The notes under the pieces were generated by a model. It did no database searches, had not been told where the DNA came from, and was given only the letters and a program-made list of their open reading frames with translations. Position numbers and translations under genes: made by a program. 8,548 nt of DNA from Calditrichota bacterium (GTDB taxonomy: Bacteria; Calditrichota; Calditrichia; RBG-13-44-9): assembly GCA_024276455.1 (NCBI GenBank), contig JAJRXE010000352.1, forward strand, positions 1-8,548. The letters run 5' to 3'. This document shows positions 1 to 6,938 of the stretch, one piece after another. Position 1 is the first letter of the stretch, and every line of letters begins with the position of its first letter.

Positions 1-149
1 AACAGTTTGGCGAATTTTTTATGGAAGAATTACGAGAAATTATTAAGCATTGTTTATCTCCAGACGCCGGTGGTTACACCGCTTCGGATTTTAAGGAGGC
101 CGGAATTGACGATGAAGATCTCGATGCTCTGTTTGAAGAATTGGAATAG
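1..149 (+). CDS. NRPS C-terminus (partial), probable epimerization-domain end plus docking tail
   Basis: This is the 3' end of a gene that begins before the window. The open frame starts at base 3, gives 48 residues and stops with TAG at 147-149. The peptide contains I-I-K-H-C-L-S-P-D-A-G-G-Y-T-A-S-D-F, which resembles the 'HC...TPSDF' tail that commonly ends NRPS epimerization domains. The last 14 residues (IDDEDLDALFEELE) are strongly acidic and look helical, as expected of a C-terminal communication (docking) segment. Its likely job is to finish an upstream module, invert the carrier-bound residue to the D form and hand the chain to the protein starting at 445. That fits the D-donor style of the C domain there. 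The alternative is a terminal condensation domain of another subtype. NRPS membership is fairly sure; the E assignment is moderate because the catalytic core lies outside the window. Confidence 0.75.
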   Translation, partial: QFGEFFMEELREIIKHCLSPDAGGYTASDFKEAGIDDEDLDALFEELE

Positions 150-363
150 GAGATTACAGAGGACTTAATTTTTAGCGAGAAAACAATGGATGTTGAATAA
201 AGTATTTAAATTTAAAAATTCAAAATTTCTGTATGAGATCAATAATCAGGGCAAATTTTTTAGTATCTTTAACATTGTGAATTTTCAAGAGAATAAAAAT
301 TTTAAAAATGATTTTGGGGGGAGCATAGAGAGCGGAATTGAAATTGTTTGAAAAAAGTAAATG

Positions 364-392
364 TTGAAATAAAATCAAAATATTTGTATTAA
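364..392 (+). promoter_or_regulatory. Candidate sigma-70-type promoter for the dimodular NRPS
   Basis: TTGAAA at 364-369 and TATTAA at 387-392 are separated by 17 bases, the ideal spacing for a housekeeping promoter, and lie about 50 bases before the start codon. A perfect TATAAT also occurs at 393-398, but at that spacing (23 bases from TTGAAA) it has no good -35 box. In a region of about 26% G+C such matches arise easily by chance, so this is only a candidate. It would allow the 445 gene to be transcribed independently of the upstream NRPS gene. Confidence 0.35.
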
Positions 393-426
393 TATAATCA
401 TTCAAAATCATTTCTCATTCAATTAC

Positions 427-432
427 GAGGGG
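427..432 (+). promoter_or_regulatory. Ribosome-binding site deciding the start at 445
   Basis: GAGGGG ends 12 bases before the ATG at 445, somewhat longer than the usual spacing. The frame has a stop (TAA, 436-438) just upstream, so 445 is the first possible ATG in frame. The encoded protein begins with a short lysine-rich leader directly before the C-domain motif. An out-of-frame ATG at 433-435 is followed at once by TAA and abuts the GAGGGG, so it is an unlikely start. Confidence 0.6.
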
Positions 433-444
433 ATGTAACGATCG

Positions 445-3400
445 ATGGCAACCAAATCGAAAAAGAAGAACATTGAAGCGATTTACCCCCTTTCGCCTTT
501 ACAACAGGGGATGTTGTTCCATTACGTTTACAATCCGGAAGCGGCCACTTATTTTGAGCAACTTTCCGTGAAGTTGCACGGGAAAATTGATCTGGCGGCT
601 TTTAAGCAAGCCTGGCAAACAGTTGTCGATCGTCATCCGGCCCTGCGTACCACTTTTGTCTGGAAAAAAGTAGACAAAATGCTTCAGGTTGTTCAGCGGG
701 ATGTTCCCATCGATATTATTCAGCACGATTGGCGTCACCTGACTCCCGAAGAACAGGAAAAGCAGCTGGAACAGTATGTTCGGGAAGACCGGAAAAAAGG
801 ATTTAATCTGGCCAAGGCACCGCTGTTGCGCTACCATTTAATTCGTCTCCAGGACGATTTGTACCAATTTATTTGGTCTTTCCATCACCTGCTGGCCGAT
901 GGGTGGTCGATGCCAATTATTTTAAGGGAAGTATTCCTGGTTTACGAATCGTTGATTAACGAACAGCCTATTCAATTGCCACCGGTTCGGCCTTATCGCG
1001 ATTACATCAATTGGTTGCAAAAACAAGATTTGAATAAAGCGAAAGAATATTGGCAGGAATTATTGCAAGACTTTACTCCTCAGCCGCTCCCTTTTATTCA
1101 TGCGAAAGATCGCGATCCGGCCAAGGATGTGCGTCGTCATAAGATTGTGGAGCTTTCCGCCGAGCTGTCGGATCAACTGCAAAATCTGGCCCGCCGGAGT
1201 CAGGTTACCGTCAATACGGTCATGCAAGCGGCCTGGGGAATTCTGCTTTCGCATTATTTGAATCAGGATGACGTGGTATTCGGAGCAACCGTTTCGGGCC
1301 GGCCGCCCCAATTGAGCGGGGTGGAAAACATGGTGGGAATGTTCATTAACACCCTGCCGGTTCGGGTAAACCTGAGTAAGGAGCAAACAATCCTGGAGTT
1401 GTTGCAGGAGCTGCAAAAGCAGGCGGCAACAACCCGGGATGTGGAATACACCCCGTTGGTGGAAATTCAGAGGTGGCTCGATTTGCCGCGTGACCTGCCT
1501 TTGTTCGAAACCATTGTGGTTTTCGAGAATTACCCGGTTGATTCTGCAATGCAACGCGTGCAGGCGAGCATCCGTTTCTCGGATTTTCACTCCTTCGAGA
1601 AAAGCAACTACCCCCTTTCGCTTATTGTAGCCTTTAAAAACGTGCTGTCTCTGCGGGTGGCGTACGAAAATGCCCTGGTGGATGAGGAGCAGGTTGTACT
1701 GCTCATTGAGCATTTGATGGCCATATTGAACTTCATGGCCCGGAAAGCCGCCTCTCCGGTGAAAGAGATTCCGCTCTTAAGCGATTCGCAGCGAGAGAAA
1801 GTCCTTTACCAATGGAATGACCAGCAAATCCCGTTTGACAGGGAGAAAACCATTCACGGTAAATTCGAAGAAACTGTGGAAGAAACTCCCGAACAAGTAG
1901 CGGTTGTTTTTCAGGGGAATAGTTTAACCTTCCGGGAATTAAATGAGGCTTCCAATCGGGTGGCTCATTATTTAATTCGCCAGGGAGTACAGCCGGAACA
2001 GTGTGTGGGAATTTGTTTGGATCGGTCGCTGGAAATGATTGTCGGATTAATGGGAATCCTGAAAGCCGGCGGCGCTTACGTCCCCCTCTCGCCGGATTAC
2101 CCCCGGGAACGGTTGCTTTTCAGCATTGAAGACACCGGCATGCGGTACCTGTTAACCATTAAGGCAAACGTTCCCAAATTAGAGGGGCTACCGGTTGAGT
2201 TAGTTGTATTGGACGACGAAACCCATCCTTACCGAAAGGAATCGATCCGGAATCCGTCCGTATCGGTATTGCCCGAGAACCTGGCCTACATCATTTACAC
2301 CTCGGGTTCCACCGGGAAGCCGAAAGGCGTCATGATTCAGCATCGTTCGGTATTAAATCTGGCCGCAAATTTAAAGCATTTTATTTATGAACCGCTCGGC
2401 TTAAAACAGGCGAGAATCAGTCTCAATTCCCCTTTAATTTTCGACGCCTCCATGCAACGCATCATTATGATGGTGCATGGTCACACCCTGGTTCTGCTTC
2501 CGGAAGACGTCCGTGCCGACGGAGCGGCCCTGATTGAATTCTTTGAACGGAATGAAATTGAATTGGCCGACAGCGTTCCTTCCCAGCTTAAATTGCTGCT
2601 GGAGGCAGGGTTCTTGAAGCAGGAGAGGGAGTGGCCGCGGGCATTTACCACCGGTGGCGAAGCCTTAGATGAACTCATGTGGCAGACGATTCAGGAGCAG
2701 GAGCGAATCACCTTTTTTAATATGTACGGGCCAACGGAATGCACGGTGGATGCGTCCATTACCAGAATTCAGGGGAATGTTCCCCGTCCAACAATTGGCC
2801 GCGCCCTTGCCAACACGAGATTTTATGTCCTGAACAAAAATTTGCAGCCAGTTCCCATTGGGGCACCGGGAGAATTGCATGTCAGTGGTGAAGATTTGGC
2901 CCGCGGTTACTTGAACCGCGCGGACTTAACCGCTCAGGCCTTCATCCCGGATCCGTTTTCCAGCGAGCCGGGAGCACGCATGTACAAAACCGGAGACCTG
3001 GTGCGCTGGCAGCCCGATGGTCAGATCGAATTTTTAGGCCGCATCGACCATCAGGTTAAGTTGCGGGGCTTTCGAATCGAGTTGGGAGAGATTGAGAACA
3101 GCCTGCGGTTGCATCCGGATCTGAAAGACGCCCTAGTGATTTTACGCGAAGACCAACCCGGGAAACCGTATCTGGCGGCATATTGTATTCCCCGGGAGGG
3201 CGCAGGGCTGGATCGACAAGAATTACGCGATTTTCTCCGTCAGCATCTGCCGGAGTACATGATCCCCTCGGCCTATGTGTTTCTGGAACAGTTTCCTTTA
3301 ACGGCCAGCGGAAAAGTATTTCGCCGCATGTTGCCGCCGCCTCAGGAATCCGATTTAAGCGGAGCGCAGAAAGTGCCGCCCCGCAATGCCGCCGAAGAGC

Positions 3401-3570
3401 TGTTAGCAACCATCTGGCAGGATGTCCTCAAAATTAAGGAAGTGGGGGTCTTCGACAATTTTTCGATCTGGGTGGACATTCGTTGTTGGCAACCCAGGTG
3501 GTTTCACGCATTCGCGACGCCTTTGGGGTGGAGCTCCCCTTGCGACAATTGTTCGAAACGCCTGTGTTAG
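445..3570 (+). CDS. NRPS module C-A-T (Gln-like specificity), frameshifted in the T domain
   Basis: This is the first half of a two-module synthetase. The basic leader MATKSKKKN precedes a condensation domain (about residues 11-445) that opens with YPLSPLQQGMLFH and has the active-site H147-H148-x3-D152-G153. The following WSMP and the opening motif are of the D-donor type. The adenylation domain (about 446-963) has the ATP-binding YTSGSTGKPKG (618-628), NMYGPTE (759-765), YKTGDL, a GRIDHQVKLRG motif and the catalytic lysine K957. Its specificity residues D667, A668, Q671, D709, T735, G737, M760, V768, D769 and K957 are nearest to glutamine codes, with glutamate possible. The carrier domain starts near 978, but after F1006 the frame is lost. 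The final 35 residues are out-of-frame sequence and the carrier serine is missing. One extra T at 3459-3463 would join this ORF to the next and give a 2164-residue protein. Function is certain as a family; substrate is a prediction. Confidence 0.93.
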   Translation: MATKSKKKNIEAIYPLSPLQQGMLFHYVYNPEAATYFEQLSVKLHGKIDLAAFKQAWQTVVDRHPALRTTFVWKKVDKMLQVVQRDVPIDIIQHDWRHLTPEEQEKQLEQYVREDRKKGFNLAKAPLLRYHLIRLQDDLYQFIWSFHHLLADGWSMPIILREVFLVYESLINEQPIQLPPVRPYRDYINWLQKQDLNKAKEYWQELLQDFTPQPLPFIHAKDRDPAKDVRRHKIVELSAELSDQLQNLARRSQVTVNTVMQAAWGILLSHYLNQDDVVFGATVSGRPPQLSGVENMVGMFINTLPVRVNLSKEQTILELLQELQKQAATTRDVEYTPLVEIQRWLDLPRDLPLFETIVVFENYPVDSAMQRVQASIRFSDFHSFEKSNYPLSLIVAFKNVLSLRVAYENALVDEEQVVLLIEHLMAILNFMARKAASPVKEIPLLSDSQREKVLYQWNDQQIPFDREKTIHGKFEETVEETPEQVAVVFQGNSLTFRELNEASNRVAHYLIRQGVQPEQCVGICLDRSLEMIVGLMGILKAGGAYVPLSPDYPRERLLFSIEDTGMRYLLTIKANVPKLEGLPVELVVLDDETHPYRKESIRNPSVSVLPENLAYIIYTSGSTGKPKGVMIQHRSVLNLAANLKHFIYEPLGLKQARISLNSPLIFDASMQRIIMMVHGHTLVLLPEDVRADGAALIEFFERNEIELADSVPSQLKLLLEAGFLKQEREWPRAFTTGGEALDELMWQTIQEQERITFFNMYGPTECTVDASITRIQGNVPRPTIGRALANTRFYVLNKNLQPVPIGAPGELHVSGEDLARGYLNRADLTAQAFIPDPFSSEPGARMYKTGDLVRWQPDGQIEFLGRIDHQVKLRGFRIELGEIENSLRLHPDLKDALVILREDQPGKPYLAAYCIPREGAGLDRQELRDFLRQHLPEYMIPSAYVFLEQFPLTASGKVFRRMLPPPQESDLSGAQKVPPRNAAEELLATIWQDVLKIKEVGVFDNFSIWVDIRCWQPRWFHAFATPLGWSSPCDNCSKRLC
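3037..3059 (+). repeat. 23-base exact repeat in the A-domain A8 region, copy 1
   Basis: These bases encode the GRIDHQVK part of the A8 core motif of A1 and are identical at every position to 6201-6223 in A2. The surrounding A7-A8 segments are also close at protein level (LARGYLNRADLTA, EPGARMY, GDLVRW, EFLGRIDHQVKLRGFRIELGEIE shared). The repeat is a coding one and arises from duplicated domains, possibly kept alike by recombination. Confidence 0.8.
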
Positions 3571-3602
3571 CCGATTTAGCGCAGCACATTGAGGCGTTGA
3601 AG
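3379..3602 (+). other. Carrier (T1) domain broken by a one-base deletion at 3459-3463
   Basis: The matching place in the second module (6606-6665) encodes VGVFDNFFELGGHSLLATQ. Here the first frame reads VGVFDNF and then SIWVDIRCW. The frame one base back reads FDLGGHSLLATQVVSR across the same bases, with the phosphopantetheine-accepting serine codon at 3480-3482. A T run of five (3459-3463) sits exactly at the break, where six would restore continuity. Homology is seamless on both sides, so the break is a single-base loss and not a gene boundary. It may be a sequencing or assembly error, a real inactivating mutation, or a slippage site. Confidence 0.93.
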
Positions 3603-6600
3603 AGCGCTGAAAGCGGGTTGCAAGCTCCCCCAATCAAACCCGTGCCCCGGAAAGGCGATTTGCCACTTTCGTTCTCTCAACAGCGTTTGTGGTTTCTGGA
3701 TCAACTGGCTCCGGGGTCGGCCAATTACAACATCCCTTCGGCAGTTCGTCTGCACGGTAATTTGCAAATAGACGTACTGAAGAAGGCTCTAACCGAAATT
3801 GTGAATCGTCACGAAATACTGCGCACTACTTTCCAGAACCGGGAAGGACGCCCGGTTCAGGTGGTGCATCCGCGAATCGATTTTGATTTAAATTCAATCG
3901 ACTTCAGCCATCTCTCCGAGAAAGAGGCTCTCGCCAGAGCGCAAGAATTAATGCGGGAAGATGCCTTGAAGCCGTTTGATCTGGAAAAAGGCCCCCTGTT
4001 CCGTATTCATCTGGTTAAATTGCGGGAAGACGACCATCTGATTTTCTTCAACCTGCACCATATCATCACCGATGGTTGGTCGATGGGAATTTTAATCCGG
4101 GAAATGGCCGCCCTTTACAACGCCTTTAGTACCGGTAAACCGTCTCCGCTGCCTCCCCTGCCCATTCAATATGCCGATTTCGCCGTCTGGCAACAAGAAT
4201 GGTTGAAGGATCAGGTGTTGGAAGAGCATTTGCGGTTCTGGCGGGAATATCTTGGCGAGAATCCGCCCGTTCTGGAACTGCCCACCGACCATCCCCGTCC
4301 GGCCATGCAAACCTTTAACGGACGCTCTTTGCGGTATGATTTACCGGCCGATTTGTCCCGGAAAATTGTTGATTTTACCCGCAAACAAAATGCAACCCTC
4401 TTTATGACCTTGCTGGCAGCCTTTCAGGCCCTGCTGCACCGCTACACTCGCCAGCAGAAAATTCTGGTGGGATCTCCCATCGCCAACCGAAATCGCAGCG
4501 AAATCGAGAATTTGATTGGATTTTTTGTGAATACGCTGGTTTTCAAAGCGGAGTTTGAACACGATCTGGATTTCAAAGGTCTGCTGAAACAGGTGCGGGA
4601 AAATACCTTAAAAGCATATTCTCATCAGGATTTACCCTTCGAAAAAATGGTGGAAGTGCTTCAACCTGACCGGGACATGAGCCATTCGCCTATTTTCCAG
4701 GTGGCCTTTATTTTGCAGAATGCCCCCACCGAGCGGATTCAACTGAAAGGGATGACCTTTGAACCCGTTCAACCGGAAAACCCGACTTCCAAATACGATT
4801 TGACTCTTTACACCGCCGAAACGGAAGAAGGAATTGCCTGTTTCTGGGAATACAATACCGATCTGTTTGAAGAGGCGACCATCCGGCGCATGATGGAGCA
4901 TTTTGAGAATATGTTGCGTCAGGCGGTGGAAAATCCCACTCAAAAAATTGACTACCTGGATTACCTGACCAGTCAGGAAAAGAAATGGTTGTTCCGGGAG
5001 TGGAACCACACCGCCCGTCCTTACCCGGCCGATACCACCGTGCACGCATTGTTTGAAAAATTGGCGGAAGAGATTCCCAACCAACCGGCGGTGCAGTACA
5101 AAGATCAGGTATTGACGTACGCCGAGTTGAACCAAAAAGCGAACCAATTGGCCTATTATTTGAAAGAGCGGGGCCTGCAAAGCGACCAGATCGTGGGAAT
5201 CAGTTTGCCACGCTCGGTGGAAGTTGCGGTGGCAGTGCTGGGCATCCTGAAAGCGGGCGGCGGATTTTTAAACCTCGATCCGACCTATCCGAAAGAGCGC
5301 ATTGCGTACATGATTGAGGATTCCGGTTTAAAGCTGCTCATTACCAACCGGAAACTGGCTCAGGTGTTGCCCTTAAACGGTGCTGAACCGATTCTGCTGG
5401 ATCAAGATCGCGAGATTATCGAAAGACAACCCTCTGGTAATCTGAATTTGCCGCTGCAAAGCGAAAATATGGCTTACGTTATTTACACGTCCGGTTCAAC
5501 CGGTTTACCCAAAGGCACTCTGTTAGCCCATCGGGGGCTGTGCAATCTGTTCCAGGTTCAGCAGAGGGCATTCAACATCGGACGGCAGAGCCGCATTCTG
5601 CAATTTTCACCGCTGAGTTTTGATGCCTCGGTCTGGGAAACCGTCATGGCGTTGTTAAACGGCGCCACCCTGGTTTTTACCGACCAGGAAGACCTAATTA
5701 CCGGGCAGGGATTGCATGCGGTGTTAAAAGAGCAGAAAATTACAACCATTACGTTGCCGCCGTCGGTGCTGGCAGTGATGCCGGAAGAGCCGCTCCCCGA
5801 TTTGAAAACACTGGTTACGGCGGGCGAGAAGTGCACCCGTGACCTGGTGCAGCGTTGGGGAAAAGAACGCCAGTTTGTGAATGCCTACGGTCCGACAGAA
5901 ACCACCGTTTGCGCCTCCATGTACGAAACCGATCCCCGGGTACCGATTGAACCCCCGATTGGGAAACCAATTGACAATTTCCAGTTGTACGTGGTGGACG
6001 AAAACCTGATGCCAGTGGCGGTAGGCGTACCGGGGGAACTGTGTATTGCCGGAGTGGGACTGGCACGGGGGTACCTGAATCGCGCTGATTTAACGGCGGA
6101 ACGTTTCGTTGCCAATCCCTTTAGCGAGGAACCGGGAGCCCGCATGTATCGCAGCGGAGACCTGGTGCGTTGGCGCCCGGATGGCAACCTGGAATTCCTG
6201 GGCCGCATCGACCATCAGGTTAAACTGCGTGGTTTCCGGATTGAGCTGGGCGAAATAGAGGCGGTGATGACCCGGCATGCTAAAATTCGCGATGCGGCAG
6301 CCCTGGTGCGGGAAGATAAACCCGGTCATCAGCTGCTGGTAGGGTATTACGTGACTGAAGACGGAGAACCGTTAGTCAGCAGTGAACTGAAAGCGTTCTT
6401 GAAAAATCAGTTGCCCGATTACATGATTCCGGCCATTCTGGTGCACCTGGAAAAAATGCCCTTAACGCCCAGCGGGAAAGTCGATCGCAACGCGTTGCCG
6501 GCACCGGATCAACATCGTGACATCGAGAGCGAATATGTGCCACCGCGCAGTCCGGTCGAAGAAAAATTGGCCGCCATTGTGAGCGATTTGTTGAATTTGC

Positions 6601-6938
6601 AAAAAGTGGGGGTTTTCGACAACTTCTTCGAGCTGGGCGGGCACAGTTTGCTGGCCACTCAGTTTATTTCCCGGATCAAGAAAACCTTTCAGGTGGAAAT
6701 GCCTTTGCGGCAAATATTCGAATCGCCGACTATTGCGGAGATGGCGGCAAAAATTGAAGAGTTACAGCAAACAGGCGACGGGTTGGGAGAGAAGGAGAAG
6801 ATTGAGCGTGTGGAACGAGGGCAGCAGGATTTGAATGAATTGATCGATCAACTCAGTCAGTTGAGCGATGAAGAAGTAAAAGCTTTGTTGTCGGGTGAGT
6901 TAGAATCCTTAAATGACGAAGAGAGGGAAAATGACTGA
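3483..6938 (+). CDS. NRPS module C-A-T (Phe-like specificity), downstream part of the same synthetase
   Basis: The frame is open from within the T1 domain. The TTG at 3483 used here is only a nominal start, lying directly after the T1 serine codon; the true start is probably 445 through the frameshift. Numbering from 3483, residues 1-40 are the rest of T1. C2 (about 61-500) begins PLSFSQQRLWFLDQL and has H192-H193-x3-D197-G198, an L-donor style. A2 (about 510-1010) has YTSGSTGLPKG (668-678), NAYGPTE (800-806) and the catalytic K999. Its specificity residues D714, A715, W718, T757, V778, A780, A801, V809, C810 and K999 resemble the phenylalanine code of GrsA, differing only by Ile to Val at two positions. 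T2 has LGGHS with the carrier serine at 1055. The last 50 or so residues form a charged, probably helical tail with a LSDEEVKALL segment and an acidic end, likely for docking to the next protein. There is no E or thioesterase domain, so the chain passes on. Confidence 0.93.
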   Translation: MLATQVVSRIRDAFGVELPLRQLFETPVLADLAQHIEALKSAESGLQAPPIKPVPRKGDLPLSFSQQRLWFLDQLAPGSANYNIPSAVRLHGNLQIDVLKKALTEIVNRHEILRTTFQNREGRPVQVVHPRIDFDLNSIDFSHLSEKEALARAQELMREDALKPFDLEKGPLFRIHLVKLREDDHLIFFNLHHIITDGWSMGILIREMAALYNAFSTGKPSPLPPLPIQYADFAVWQQEWLKDQVLEEHLRFWREYLGENPPVLELPTDHPRPAMQTFNGRSLRYDLPADLSRKIVDFTRKQNATLFMTLLAAFQALLHRYTRQQKILVGSPIANRNRSEIENLIGFFVNTLVFKAEFEHDLDFKGLLKQVRENTLKAYSHQDLPFEKMVEVLQPDRDMSHSPIFQVAFILQNAPTERIQLKGMTFEPVQPENPTSKYDLTLYTAETEEGIACFWEYNTDLFEEATIRRMMEHFENMLRQAVENPTQKIDYLDYLTSQEKKWLFREWNHTARPYPADTTVHALFEKLAEEIPNQPAVQYKDQVLTYAELNQKANQLAYYLKERGLQSDQIVGISLPRSVEVAVAVLGILKAGGGFLNLDPTYPKERIAYMIEDSGLKLLITNRKLAQVLPLNGAEPILLDQDREIIERQPSGNLNLPLQSENMAYVIYTSGSTGLPKGTLLAHRGLCNLFQVQQRAFNIGRQSRILQFSPLSFDASVWETVMALLNGATLVFTDQEDLITGQGLHAVLKEQKITTITLPPSVLAVMPEEPLPDLKTLVTAGEKCTRDLVQRWGKERQFVNAYGPTETTVCASMYETDPRVPIEPPIGKPIDNFQLYVVDENLMPVAVGVPGELCIAGVGLARGYLNRADLTAERFVANPFSEEPGARMYRSGDLVRWRPDGNLEFLGRIDHQVKLRGFRIELGEIEAVMTRHAKIRDAAALVREDKPGHQLLVGYYVTEDGEPLVSSELKAFLKNQLPDYMIPAILVHLEKMPLTPSGKVDRNALPAPDQHRDIESEYVPPRSPVEEKLAAIVSDLLNLQKVGVFDNFFELGGHSLLATQFISRIKKTFQVEMPLRQIFESPTIAEMAAKIEELQQTGDGLGEKEKIERVERGQQDLNELIDQLSQLSDEEVKALLSGELESLNDEEREND
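6201..6223 (+). repeat. 23-base exact repeat in the A-domain A8 region, copy 2
   Basis: This is the A2 copy of the identical stretch found at 3037-3059. It lies in the C-terminal subdomain of the adenylation domain, outside the substrate pocket apart from the downstream catalytic lysine. It is a possible crossover point for domain swapping. Confidence 0.8.
6921..6927 (+). promoter_or_regulatory. Ribosome-binding site within the end of the preceding gene
   Basis: GAGAGGG lies just before the ATG at 6931, with a short spacing of 3 bases. Start and stop codons of the two genes share the 8 bases 6931-6938 (ATGACTGA), so translation of the third gene is probably coupled to termination of the second. 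Confidence 0.5.

Larger units (their letters stand above)
150..444. other. AT-rich intergenic gap between two NRPS genes
   Basis: This stretch of 295 bases has about 26% G+C by hand count, against roughly half in the flanking genes. No convincing gene is visible. Short open frames exist on both strands but encode low-complexity, AT-driven peptides without ribosome sites. I see no G+C-rich hairpin followed by a T run, so no clear terminator for the upstream gene. The right end carries a plausible promoter and ribosome-binding site. The near-repeats ATCATTC (397-403), ATCATTTC (407-414) and TCATTC (415-420) sit between them and may be chance in such biased sequence. Confidence 0.8.

Noticed and set aside
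186..200. Tiny frame ATG-GAT-GTT-GAA-TAA after the first gene
   Set aside because: It is only four codons and has no strong ribosome site. Chance is the simplest explanation.
150..300. Rho-independent terminator for the upstream NRPS gene
   Set aside because: Several T runs are present, but none is preceded by a G+C-rich inverted repeat.
220..411. Minus-strand 63-residue open frame in the intergenic gap
   Set aside because: The peptide is dominated by Ile, Leu, Phe, Asn and Lys, as expected from AT-rich DNA. It has no ribosome site or recognisable motif and it crosses the candidate promoter.
433..438. ATG-TAA start-stop abutting the ribosome-binding site of the 445 gene
   Set aside because: The GAGGGG touches this ATG with no spacing, so initiation there is unlikely. 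A start-stop regulatory role cannot be supported from the sequence alone.
1060..1713. Minus-strand 217-residue open frame inside the C1/A1 coding region
   Set aside because: It lies antisense to a strongly supported condensation domain and shows no motif of its own. It is a shadow of codon bias.
3483..3485. TTG at 3483 as a true start codon of a separate NRPS gene
   Set aside because: A protein starting here would begin in the middle of a carrier domain, directly after its active serine. Homology continues without a break upstream in the same frame, so the T-run deletion explains it better.
4632..5180. Minus-strand 182-residue open frame inside C2
   Set aside because: It is antisense to conserved NRPS coding sequence and has no independent signal.
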